64,000 bases of DNA from Gonapodya prolifera JEL478 (Eukaryota; Monoblepharomycota; Monoblepharidomycetes; Monoblepharidales; Gonapodyaceae): positions 92,503 to 156,502 of the forward strand of contig KQ965842.1 of NCBI GenBank assembly GCA_001574975.1, given 5' to 3'. The notes beneath the pieces are model-generated. The model made no database searches, was not told the origin of the DNA, and was given only the letters and a program-made list of their open reading frames with translations. Numbering within the stretch: position 1 is the first letter of the stretch; every line of letters begins with the position of its first letter. Made by a program: the position numbers and the translations under genes. Below are positions 34,831-44,817 of this stretch, piece after piece.

Positions 34831-37215
34831 ATGGCTGCAATTCACAAAATCCGAAAGCTTTTGATTGTAAATGTAAGTCTTGAGAGCGATTGCGCATCCC
34901 CACGGCGCACTCGAACCCGCCCTTCTCCAACAGCGGGGAGAAATTGCCATACGGCTGATTCAGACCGCGACGGAGCTTGGAATCCCAACAGTGGCAGTTT
35001 TCACATCGGGAGATGATTCTCATGCGGAATTTGCAACGGAGGCAGTGGAACTGGTGCCCCAAGACCTCTCACGAGTTGCAGAGGCGTACATGGATGTGGG
35101 CAACATAATATCGATTGCAAAAAGGTAGGAGTTCTGATTCCCAAAGGCGTTTACCCTTCCTCGAAAATGCAATTTTGATTCGCAGAGTTGGGGCCGACGC
35201 AATACATCCAGGATATGGATTCCTATCTGAGCAGCCAGCGCTCCCAGCAGCGTGCAGAGAGCACGGAATTCTCTTTGTTGGACCTCAGGAAGAGCACATC
35301 ATCAAGTTCGGTGACAAGCTGGCTTCGAAAGAGGCTGCGAGAGCTGCGGGAGTACCGGTCGTCGAAGGGTCTCTCGGTCCCGTACGGGGTGTTTCCGATG
35401 TGCGCGAAATGTCCGCGAAGATCGGTTACCCTGTTATGCTCAAGAACGCATCTGGTGGTGGTGGTAGGGGTATTCGCATTGTCTACAAGGACAGCGAAAT
35501 CGAGGAAGCTTATCGTCGATGTGTCGGAGAGGTTGTGGGTGGAGCTGTTTTTCTGGAGAAGGCCATAGTTGGGGGACGGCACATCGAAGTTCAAATCATC
35601 GGAGATGGATCTGGAAATGCGGTGCACGCTTTTGAACGAGACTGCAGTGTTCAAAGAAGGTGCGTTCAGGACTATTCACTTCTGGCCCCGGCGTATTTTG
35701 GGGGTAACTCAGAGATCCCCTCCATTCCAAGATTTCAAAAAATTGTCGAAATTGCGCCAAGTCCCAAGTTGGAGGACAAGATTCGTCAGCGTATCTTGAG
35801 CGACGCAGTCAAAATCGCCAAAAGCGTCAACTACCTGAACCTGGGCACAGTCGAATTCCTCGTTGACCCTAAAACCGGCTCTCATTACTTCTTGGAGATT
35901 AACCCACGTATGAATTTCGCTCCATATTAACTCGTTACACATGCAAGAACCCTCTTCCTTTGCAGGAATCCAGGTGGAGCACACAATTACCGAAGTCGTT
36001 ACTGGTCTTGACCTTGTTCGAATCCAACTGCAAATCGCCCAAGGCCAGAGCTTTTCGTCTATTGGGATCACACAATCCTCAATTGCAGCGCGAGGATTCG
36101 CGATACAGCTTCGTGTCGTGTCCGAGGACGCGGAAAAGAACTTTGATCTTCAGACAGGAAATATCTCGGCCGTGCAGTTCGCTGGAGGACACGGAGTACG
36201 GGTCGACACTCATTTGAATTTGGTTCGCATAAAGTCCAACACAATCAAACCTGTGGCAGTCGGTTAGTACGTTCAGGTTATTCCTTGGTTAAGATGCCAA
36301 CCCGATTGATCGTGGACAAACAGGACCTTTCTTTGATTCTCTGCTGGCAAAGGTCATCGCACACGCCTCGACTTTTGAGTTTGCTCGCAGGAAGGCACTT
36401 CGATGCGTCCGCGAAACCGTCATCTCTGGGGTCTCCTCCAACCTGCCATTCCTGGAAAATCTGCTCCAACACACTGCGTTTGTGGAGTACAACATCGACA
36501 CAAAGTTTGTCGAGAACACACCAGAGCTCCTCAAGCCCAACGATCTCTCGAAACGCTCAATCTCTGGGTCCCAAATGTCCGACGAAGATGGAGTGAGCAG
36601 CGTACCGCTGAGGGGTCAGACAGCATATCCCATAGAAGTGAGAATGTGTCTTAGTTGGGGCTTCTTGACTCTCGATCATGTTTGCATATCCCACCTCTCA
36701 AGCTACGTTGGGATACTTCAGTCTCGGAGAATTCGACTCCGGACTATGAGCCGCACCAGATTGCGATAAAGACTCTTGAGCCAGACCAAATCGATCCAAG
36801 GTGAGCTCCTATACAGCACTTGAAATTGATCCTTGAAATGACATGCCCGCTTCCCAGCTTGCTCCGTGCAACATTGGACATCGACGGAGCCGACGCCGAG
36901 ATTCGAATCCATCCCACGGTCGTTCTGGCAGGTGCAGACGAGAGCTCTGCCGACGGACTGCTCAAAATCGCGGCCCCTCACGACGGACTGCTGCTGTCCT
37001 TCACTGTGAAAGAGGGCGATGTGGTTACGGCAGGGCAAGAAGTCGCCGTGCTTTCACGAATGAAGATGGAAACGAGCGTGAGGAGCGACAAGACGGGTGT
37101 GGTGCGCAAGGTCGGGAGTGGACTCGTGAAGGCTGGGCGGGTGATAAGGGAAGGCATGGGCGTTGTGTGGGTGGAGCCGACCAAGGATGTGGTCGAAATT
37201 CAAGCGAGATTGTAA
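34831..37215 (+). CDS. Biotin carboxylase-BCCP fusion (carboxylase alpha subunit-like)
   Basis: Carboxylates biotin with ATP and bicarbonate. Starts MAAIHKIRKLLIVN, then an intron to RGEIAIRLIQTATELGI, the biotin carboxylase N-terminal domain. GADAIHPGYGFLSEQ follows, then the ATP-grasp glycine loop NASGGGGRGIRIV, IEVQIIGDGSG, HAFERDCSVQRR, FLEINPR and IQVEHTITEVVTGLD with the catalytic Glu/Arg region. The C-terminal domain follows (SGVSSNLPFLENLL). A linker rich in Ser/Glu leads to a biotinyl domain with the lysine in SRMKMETSV (near 37,060), ending EIQARL. No carboxyltransferase domain is present, so it should pair with a separate beta subunit, as do methylcrotonyl-, propionyl- or geranyl-CoA carboxylase alphas. 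At about 690 residues it is far shorter than pyruvate carboxylase. There are eight or nine exons. The substrate cannot be told from sequence. Confidence 0.85.
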
Positions 37216-37447
37216 ATCGACGTGATGGCTGAGCTGCGTTCACATAATTATGTCCATTCCCTCCTCGTCTCCGACCTTCGCTGCCGCCAAGTCAGAGCGG
37301 CTTGGTAGATTTAAAAAACTATCTATTGAACTGTCCTCACACAAGTTTTCAAGCCACTTTCGTTTCCATTCTTCCAGCCATGGGTCTCCCAAGTAAAAAT
37401 TACGTCATCACAAACCCTCAAAACATAACCCCAAAAATTCCCACGCT

Positions 37448-39371
37448 TCAGGTACTCGGTGCTACCGTTGCCGAGTCTTCTACTGCACGTGAGCCCTCCA
37501 ATTTCGCCTTGAACGCCCACGGCCCCACAAGGGGCCTGCCTCCGTTCAAGCGAATGGCCTCTTTAAGCACCTCTTCACGGCCAGAAATCTCCATTCCCTT
37601 TGGTCCCTACAAAACGAGGCATAACATCGACGACCGTTTGGTACAGTAGTGCGATCTGACGAAGGCTCAAGAGCTCACCATCTCTTCCAGACGGAATCCG
37701 GCGAGGTTCCCAACTTTGCTGCGGAACCGCGAGTTCTGCCACCGAGCGGCGCCGAGCCGGTCTTCGGGCTTGACGAAGAGCTTCTCGTAGAACCATGTCG
37801 GGGATAGGGGTGTCGCGGGGATCGAGTACCATGGGTCGTTCTGTTACACGAAAGGAAGAAAAAATTTGAGTTTATCGCCCGGAAGTGACACTACCAAACA
37901 CAAAAAGCTCAACATACCTCAACCCAACCCGGCTCCATCCTCGGCAACTCCTCAATCACATCATACTCGCGCAAGCTGGGATCCGTATCGGACGCATTTC
38001 GCTTGGCCGACACTGGGCAGGACTTCCCCTTTTCGGCTGCATCCTCGGCGCTCAATCTCACAGCGGGACACACTTGCCCGCGTACGCCGTCGAGGACAAA
38101 CCGCGCCTGCGCGTCGGTGGGGCAGAACGCCTTTGGTGTGTACCGCGGGGGCAGGAAGTACTTGATGAAGGCAGCTCGCGCCTTCAGCAAGGCGGGCACG
38201 AGAGCGCACAGCCAGCGTGGGGACGGGTCGTAGTTGAAGGCGAGGCGGAGGCGGTCTTCCAGGAGGGCGACGATGACTTTTGTGAGTGCCGGGTGCAGGG
38301 CCTTGGGCGCCATTTGGAGCAGGAGGCTGATGGTGTATTGAGCGACGACCCGGTTTGACTCGGCGTAGACCATGTGTTTGGATTCGTAGTCTTCGACCCA
38401 TTTGGTGAGGTCGGGGATTGTGCGGGGGATGTCGGCGATGCCCACTATGTGATGACGGAATAGATTTTAGGTGAGGAGATTTTTGCTTTAATCACCAAAA
38501 TTGAAGAATGCATTTATGCATCAACTCACTGCAACGTCCAATGTGGTACCAGACCGTAAACAGCGCCTCCTTTTCAAGATCCGTTGTTTGTCTCCACTCG
38601 AACTGATCGACCCATTTCGGCACCTCGACCATGAACAGGCTAAGGGTGTACAGCAAGTCGTCGCGGCTGATCTTTCCCTTCCAGCGACCGTGGAGGTAGT
38701 TCATGCGACTGACGGCGATTGCAGCACGGGGGTCAGCGTCGGCGCCACCTTTGGAGAAGAGGTCGTCGTCGGGCTCGGGCGTGTCCTCGCCCTCCAAGTC
38801 GAGTCGTGGAGCGGGGAACATCATTTGGGCGGAGATCAGCGCGGAGGTGTCCACGAAGCGCCGAGAGGCGTTCTCGGGCTTGCCGAGCTGGCCCGTGTGC
38901 GAGAGTAGAGAGCTGATGGTGGGAATGCCGTAAGTCTTGAACAGAGCGAACTCTGAAGTACAAATGAATTGTGTATGAAAAACCAATCCATAACAGCTCA
39001 TGAATCAAGAGTCAGCAACTAAGCGTACCTAGAGCAGTAAATGAAATGAAGGGAGCTTCAAGAGCAACGAGGTGGTTGGTAATTCGTTGGGCATCCCTGA
39101 CACCCGTGTACCCCGCATTGATCATTCGCCGCCGTTCTGGCGTTTCCTCCTTCTCTGAGACAGCATAGCGTGGCCCATATCGGCGCTGGATCTCGTTTCG
39201 GCGCTTGTAGCGGACCGACAGGTTTCTTGCAACCCACAGAATGACAAGGCTGGGTGCCAACGACAGGATCAATTTGCGCGAGAGCGAGAGCCGCTGCATG
39301 GCAATTGCATTCTGGACGACCGACCTTACGGCTGCGAGGGGGGCAACCAACTTCGGAACCCAATCGCTCAT
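37448..39371 (-). CDS. ER-bound oxygenase MpaB/DUF2236 family protein
   Basis: Members are membrane-anchored haem oxygenases related to latex-clearing protein and to MpaB, which cleaves a farnesyl side chain. Exon 1 (39,371 to about 39,030) has a membrane helix (LILSLAPSLVILWVARNLSV) followed by the basic KRRNEIQRRYG. Exon 2 (about 38,950-38,530) carries FKTYGIPTISSLLSHTGQL, AVSRMNYLHGRW (the conserved R-x-x-x-x-H-G core), ISRDDLLYTLSLFMVEVPKW and FTVWYHIGRC. Exon 3 (about 38,440-37,920) gives IADIPRTIPDLTKWVEDYES. A short exon encodes DPWYSIPATPLSPTWFYEKL. After a GTGAGC...TAG intron, the last exon runs from GPKGMEISGREEVLKEAI to the stop at 37,448. The active-site histidines and arginine of the family fall in the RMNYLHG, WYHIGR and later helices. 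The substrate is unknown. Confidence 0.85.
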
Positions 39372-39842
39372 GGCGGGAGACTTGTCGGTTCCTGCGTGTG
39401 GGGGACTCCGCCGTCAGCCGAATGCCGCGGAGGCAGCGCAGACTTCCGATGATTGATGATGCGATTCACCTTTTCTGTCAGAACGCTTCGGCGAACGGAT
39501 TGCGATTGATTCTTTCGCGCGGTATCTATTGTAGAGGGCTTGAGAACTGCTACCTCATTTGTGCCTCCTCTAGTCACCATCCCATAGGTTTTTGTTGCTC
39601 CTCCCCAAAAAGGTCGCACGGAGAGTTTCATCAGATGTAGCATAACACTCTTGTGTTATGATTTTAATTTAATTGTTTGCACGTGTGACACCGGCGAGCA
39701 TACTCTCAACCTGCGGTCAAGAATGTTACGAAAAAAATGCGGAGGCAAGTGTTTGTTTTTCGTAATCCCCTCCACAGCCGTCGGAGCGGAGGGGACGAAA
39801 TCTATTGACAAAACTAGTCAAGAAAATAATTTCCATGCCCCC

Positions 39843-39845
39843 NNN
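39843..39845. other. Assembly gap (NNN)
   Basis: Three undetermined bases sit within a C-rich run just downstream of the stop at 39,862 of the minus-strand gene. They do not interrupt a coding region that I can see. Confidence 1.
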
Positions 39846-39861
39846 CCCCCCCTCCCCACCC

Positions 39862-42700
39862 TTATCTATCAAAAGCGTTTGATTCTCCACCCGACGATAT
39901 AATATACGACGTCCTCGAAGAGTGCGAGCTGTCCATACGACTACGGCGTGATGGCGTGTGCGAGGGTGTTGCCGAGGAAGACGATCGTGGTGTGAGCTGT
40001 CCAGATCTTGTTCTTTCACTGCTCCCAGAACGAGACCAAGACCGCGCAGATCGATTTTCATTGTTTGAATTTGATGCCCGCACTGAGCGGCTTTCATTGA
40101 GTGAACGTGTGCCCCCACGAGAAGATGGCCGCACAGAGTGGCTTTCAGTGAGTGAACTTGTACTCCCAAGAGAAGAACCTGTCTCAAAAGTATTGGACTT
40201 GGGCTTGTGTTCGACTGGCCCGTAATGTCCAGACCATGGTTTACATTCAGTCCGGTCTTGAGGTGACATCAAGTCTTTTGCGAGTGGCTCGCAATGTCCA
40301 GATCCTGGTCGACATTCGGTCCAGTCTCGAGGCACCAGAAAGTCTTTCGCACCACTTGCTCTTCTTTTGGGCACCCGATCAGCAGACGCCACTCGTACAT
40401 CTGCGCTGCTTTTTCGTTCCGTTCGTTTGGGCACTCGACCAGCCGACGGTACTCGTCCATCTCTCTCCATCCGAAGCGGCCGACCGGCCTGACACCCAAC
40501 CGACCGTTCCTGAAGCACGCTCGCCAAGTCCGGCTGCTGCTCCTCCTCATCCTCATCCGTGAGTGCGAGGACATTCTCACCACGGCGGCCCAACCCCTCG
40601 TGTTTCATTGTCGGTAGAGGTGCAAGTCTCCTCGCCCACGCCGGAACCATCGCCCCCAACTCGGCCGCCACGCTCGGCCGTCTTCCCGCAACCTCCAAAA
40701 GGTGCTTCATTCGCGTCGAAACCTCTTCAAGTTGGTGTCCCAGCACACGGAAGCGGCAGCGCAGGTTCGTTCGCATCGCGGCGGGAGGGGAACTCTCCAA
40801 TTGAACGCGCATGATGAGCGTCCATTGCGTGCATGGGAGGAGCGGGGGTGACGTCACGGTGAGAGTGGCGGCGTACGTTGCGCCCGTCACGGTATGCACC
40901 GCGTGTACTTTCAACGACGCAACGTGCCTGCCTTGCGCGACTCCCATCAGTGCCTCCTCGACGATCCGCTCTCCCCAGAACCGTTCGCCCTTCTCAACCG
41001 CGGTGCGGGACAAGACGAGATGGTCAAACACGACCTTGGTGACGTGGCCCTCGAAGGAAAAGAACGGGTCCTGTGGGTCCAGAACCCGGAGTAAGGGGGC
41101 CGAGGCGTGCGCTCCACGCGCCTGTGAGGAGTGCAGGGACACGGTGCATGGCACCACGCGAGAAGTGCGGTCGTTGGGCGCATCTCGGACTTGAACCGTA
41201 ACAGTTCGGGACATCAGTGGAGGCTCAGTGAACGTGTGGACATGCAGGGAGGTGGCGTCTTCATGGGAGCCGCCACTGGAGCGGCCATTGCTGCCCATCT
41301 CAGTGGACCGCTCTCTCCCATCCCGCCTCACCAACGCCTCCAGCACCATCGACGCCCCACCGGCTCGCCTACACTGCTCCATAGCGTCCGACAAGTCATT
41401 CCCCCTCATCCGAACCTCCCTCTCGAGGTCCTTCACCTCCCGCCGCACCACCGCGCGCAGCTCCTCCTGCGTCGCCGGGCGCAGGGGTACTGTCAGCGTG
41501 ACCTGGTCCGCCACAGCGGTCTTGTGCGAGAACACGAGGACCGACGGCGTGAATGACGTTTCGGCCCATACGGAGGCCGTCCGGGAGGGCGGGAGGGGTT
41601 CGACGAACGCCATTGTGGCCGTCGCGGTCCCCTTCCCTGTGGATTGGAGGGCGGCGCGGAGAGCGTTGGAGAGTTCGGAAAGGCTCGACCAGCCGGGAGG
41701 GAGCGTGAGAGGGGTGAATACCGTACGGTGGTGGAACAGTGGGTCGAAGCCGGGACTGGAGATGTGGAGGAGTACGTGGGGGAGCGAGAGCGGTCTGGCA
41801 ATTTCGCGAAAAAGAGTGGTAGAGGTCACACATGTCACTAATCATCAGGATGTGAGGACTCAGACTCACCTCCCTTCAACCACCCGAGACGGCACATCTT
41901 TCGCTCCCACCTCCTCCATCCGCAAAATCGCCACGACTTCGTTGACACGGCCGCTTCCCAGATGTCGTCGGAGCAGCGCCGCGCGGACGTGCGGGGTGGC
42001 CGGATCCAACAATTCGTCGTCGTAGTTGCTGTCCCTCCCCTTCGGGGTGTCGAGGCGAGACTGTACAGAGGGGAGAAGAAAGGCGTCGGAGGGGAAAGAC
42101 GATGACGGGTTGAGAACCGTGAGACGTATGGTGGAGAGCTGCTTTTTGGCTGCGAAAGTCGTGGGTTTCGGATCGACAGAAAACGAAACCTGCCAACTGC
42201 CACATTCACTCACCTCCCCACGCTCCCACCCGCTTCACCGTCGCAGATCCCTCGTCGAGAACACCCTCTAGATCCAGCTCGTCCCCTTCTCGCCCCTCAA
42301 AACCCGCCTCATTGTCTGCAGGGGTATCCCCATTCCTACAGGCCCTGCACAACAGCGTATGGTCCCTTTTCCCTCCAATTCCACTCCTCCCCATTCCGTC
42401 CGCCATTCCGTATATGGGATCATCCCTCGGGATGATGTCCCCCTCTGCAAACAGAGAGTCCACATTGGGAACCCTCCTGTCGCACCCGGGACACCGCGCA
42501 AAGAGCGCAAGCCGTCGCGAAAACGCCGGTATAGATGTCCCAAGGGGTGCGCGCCCGCCGCGGGGCACGTTGGACTCGTACTCGTCGAGGATCGTGTTCG
42601 CGTCGGCGACGTGCGAGTGAACGCGAGCCCGCGCAACGTGCTTGGACCGGGACGTGGAGGGGGCGGCGCGTTGTGTGTTGGAGAGTTTCAAGATGACCAT
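39862..42700 (-). CDS. Large protein of unknown function with a CxxC-type zinc site
   Basis: About 880 residues in three exons. Exon 1 starts at the ATG at 42,700 (MVILKLSNTQRAAP) and contains RCPGCDRRV followed about 50 residues later by LLCRACRNG, two CxxC pairs that could bind one zinc. A phase-0 donor after DEGSAT leads to exon 2 (VSFSVDPKPTTFAAKKQLST... IRMEEVGAKDVPSRVVEG). A phase-2 intron then leads to the main exon (PLSLPHVLLHISSPGFDP...). The middle has beta-strand-rich stretches (TVQVRDAPNDRTSRVV, LKVHAVHTVTGATYAATLTV) that could form sandwich domains. The C-terminal third is disordered Ser/Arg-rich and contains two small internal repeats (GRVPK / DRVPK, and WTECRPGSGH / RTECKPWSGH). 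I do not recognise the family. The zinc-pair plus beta-domain layout is only loosely reminiscent of dynactin p62. Confidence 0.7.
40224..40462. repeat. Two ~60-bp imperfect repeat pairs in a coding tail
   Basis: One pair begins near 40,224 and 40,292 (68-bp period; both contain AATGTCCAGA...GGT...ACATTC). A second pair begins near 40,372 and 40,429 (GGGCAC(C/T)CGA(T/C)CAGC). Both lie in the disordered C-terminal part of the minus-strand unknown protein. Confidence 0.7.
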
Positions 42701-43550
42701 CGTAGGGGAGCTGGGTGCGAAGGATGGCGAATTATTTGGGAGATTCGCAAAGGATATCTGTCGAACTTTATCTGGCAGTCACTGCTGCCGCAACTCCCTC
42801 CAAACAACCCCCCACGTTCTTTGGAAAGTAGCAAATTTGCTACCGAACCGTGACGACGCGTGCGTTATGGAAAGTACGTATTTTACATACTGTTCCCGTT
42901 ACTGGAGTGGCTTCACTAAGCTCGAAATCACAAAGTTGAACGACGCTCACCGTCGAAAGACAAACCAGCTCAAGTTAGCGACTCAGGTACTAAAGCTACA
43001 AAGTTACGGAGTGCACGGTCCCCCGTGTTCAAGGTTTCGGGCTTCGCAAATTCCTTCCCCAAGACCCATTGATTCTCGTCCCGTTCTCCATCAGCGGCCG
43101 GGGGAGTCTTCCTTACCTTTGCATTATGCGGGACGGCCCTGACCGGAGGCGGACCAACGAGGTCGGAGTTGTTGCGATGCGCCCGCCCCGCGCGGGTCAG
43201 TGACTGGCGGAAGGGGTCCTCGCTTGCGAACGTTGATTTCCAACGAGGATGACAGCGCATGGGTCACGGCAATGGAACGACGTCACGAATCGAGGCGAAA
43301 GATGAGTTTAAAGCGTGTGGTTCCGTGCCGCGAAAGCCGACTGAGCGGGGGGAGCGGGTGTGATACTGCCCACTCCGTCTTCGGCCTCGTTCTCTGAGAG
43401 AGGGCCAAGGAGCTACGAATGGTGCAGAAGAGAGAGGTGAGTGAATGTGTTGAGTTGGCGTCCATTAGACTCACTCAACCCTGGTATCAAGGAAAATGCA
43501 CAACCTGATATGCTTTAAGTGATTTCTGTGCGCCGACTGCAAGTGGCATG
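42701..43550. other. Intergenic, nothing supported
   Basis: I see no convincing gene. Frames on both strands are short or lack start and splice context. The left end should contain the promoter of the minus-strand gene starting at 42,700. Confidence 0.4.
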
Positions 43551-43801
43551 CCTCCATATGGTTCTGCCAGGGTGTGCATCTTCTCGACAGAGCTTCGGAG
43601 AGAAGACACCATTAGCGTGCGAGTCGCAACTACGCCGAAACAACAGATTCGCAGGTTTCACAACCGCGCTCGCAGTTGAATGAGCTTCCCGCGAGTGGTC
43701 ACAACTATGAATGTGAGTAATCCCTCTATTTATTTTTTTGGCGTTTCGTTCCAGTGACGAGCTTTCCAGCAGAAGCTTTATTCGACGCCCCTCCTTACTA
43801 G
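43551..43801 (+). CDS. Possible small three-exon gene (about 55 residues)
   Basis: A consistent splice model exists. Exon 1 from the ATG near 43,551 encodes MPPYGSAR, followed by a ~45-nt intron (GTGTGC...TTAG). Exon 2 is RASRNYAETTDSQVSQPRSQ, LNELPASGHNYE, followed by a GTGAGT...TTCCAG intron. Exon 3 is LTSFPAEALFDAPPY with a TAG near 43,801. Both splice sites restore one frame, which is unlikely by chance but not proof. There is no known domain. An upstream exon may exist. Confidence 0.3.
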
Positions 43802-44817
43802 ATTACGTGTGTCGTAGGAGCGATAACTGGGTGGTGATGTTCGATGGATGTGGGAGAGGATTCGAAGGATTCGTATCAGCATCACGGATTATTTCTGTAG
43901 TTTACATAGCGAACCTTAAAAGAGAATACGGAAACAATCCATTGCATTTGCATTCTTTCCACGCCCCTGCTGGATGCAATGTAAGAATACCCTATTGGAT
44001 CCACTCCAACTCGCAACTCCAGTAGACCCGCCAAAACAGCAAAAGAGAGCCGCACCGAGGATAGCAAAAGAGGTGGAAGAAGGAACGATGAACGGGAAAC
44101 GCTCATCGAACACGCTGGCGCTGGCATACGCGGTGCATTCTGAAAAATGTCGCGGACCCCAACCCGCAGATCTAAAACTACGAGCGCAAGAATGGCCGTC
44201 AGCTCTTCTGGTGCGAAAGAAAAGATATATGAAATAAAATTTTTGAATTTTTGGACCGAAAAAAATGTTCATACCAGTCGAGACTGGAACTGGAACTTGG
44301 GCCTCATTGGCGCAGCCGAAGCTTACCAGTATGACCACCCGCTCCCCGAATGAACCTTTGGATGAAGCGGGACAATGTTTTATATATACTCTACATTTAC
44401 AAAAGTTGAGGATATATTTTTGTTTTATCTATGGTACATTTACAAAAATCAATAATTTCACCAACCAATCCACCATCTCCTTTTTATCACTCAAGCATCG
44501 CACTTCTCCCGATCATCTCAATCGCATCCCATCTGCAAATCTCTGGCGCAGTTGGCAGTACATCAACGCCCATCCGATCTTTTGACATTGCTGACCGTCG
44601 GTGTCTCCGCGAAACGACGAGTTCTGAGGGAGCTTTATCCGATGGTACACGATATATTCCTAAACGGTTCGCTGATCGCTCTCTTACTATGAGTCTCCAC
44701 GAGCGATGCCCCAAGACAAAGCACAAAGGCAGGCTCTGCTCAAATCATTTCCTCTTGCGAATTACATTCACGATCAGCATAAAACGGTACGCATTAAATA
44801 CCGTGAAAAAGGGTGCA
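43802..44817. other. Intergenic, ambiguous open frames only
   Basis: A plus-strand frame at 43,974-44,237 (87 codons, Lys/Arg-rich) overlaps a minus-strand frame at 43,916-44,338. Neither has supporting signals. AT-rich sequence around 44,220-44,460 looks non-coding. The right part should contain the 3' UTR of the minus-strand gene ending at 44,818. Confidence 0.35.

Noticed and set aside
41876-42205. Alternative frame for exon 2 of the unknown protein (FVFCRSETHDFRSQ)
   Set aside because: A phase-0 donor after DEGSAT restores the more protein-like frame VSFSVDPKPTTF, which also joins the next exon correctly.
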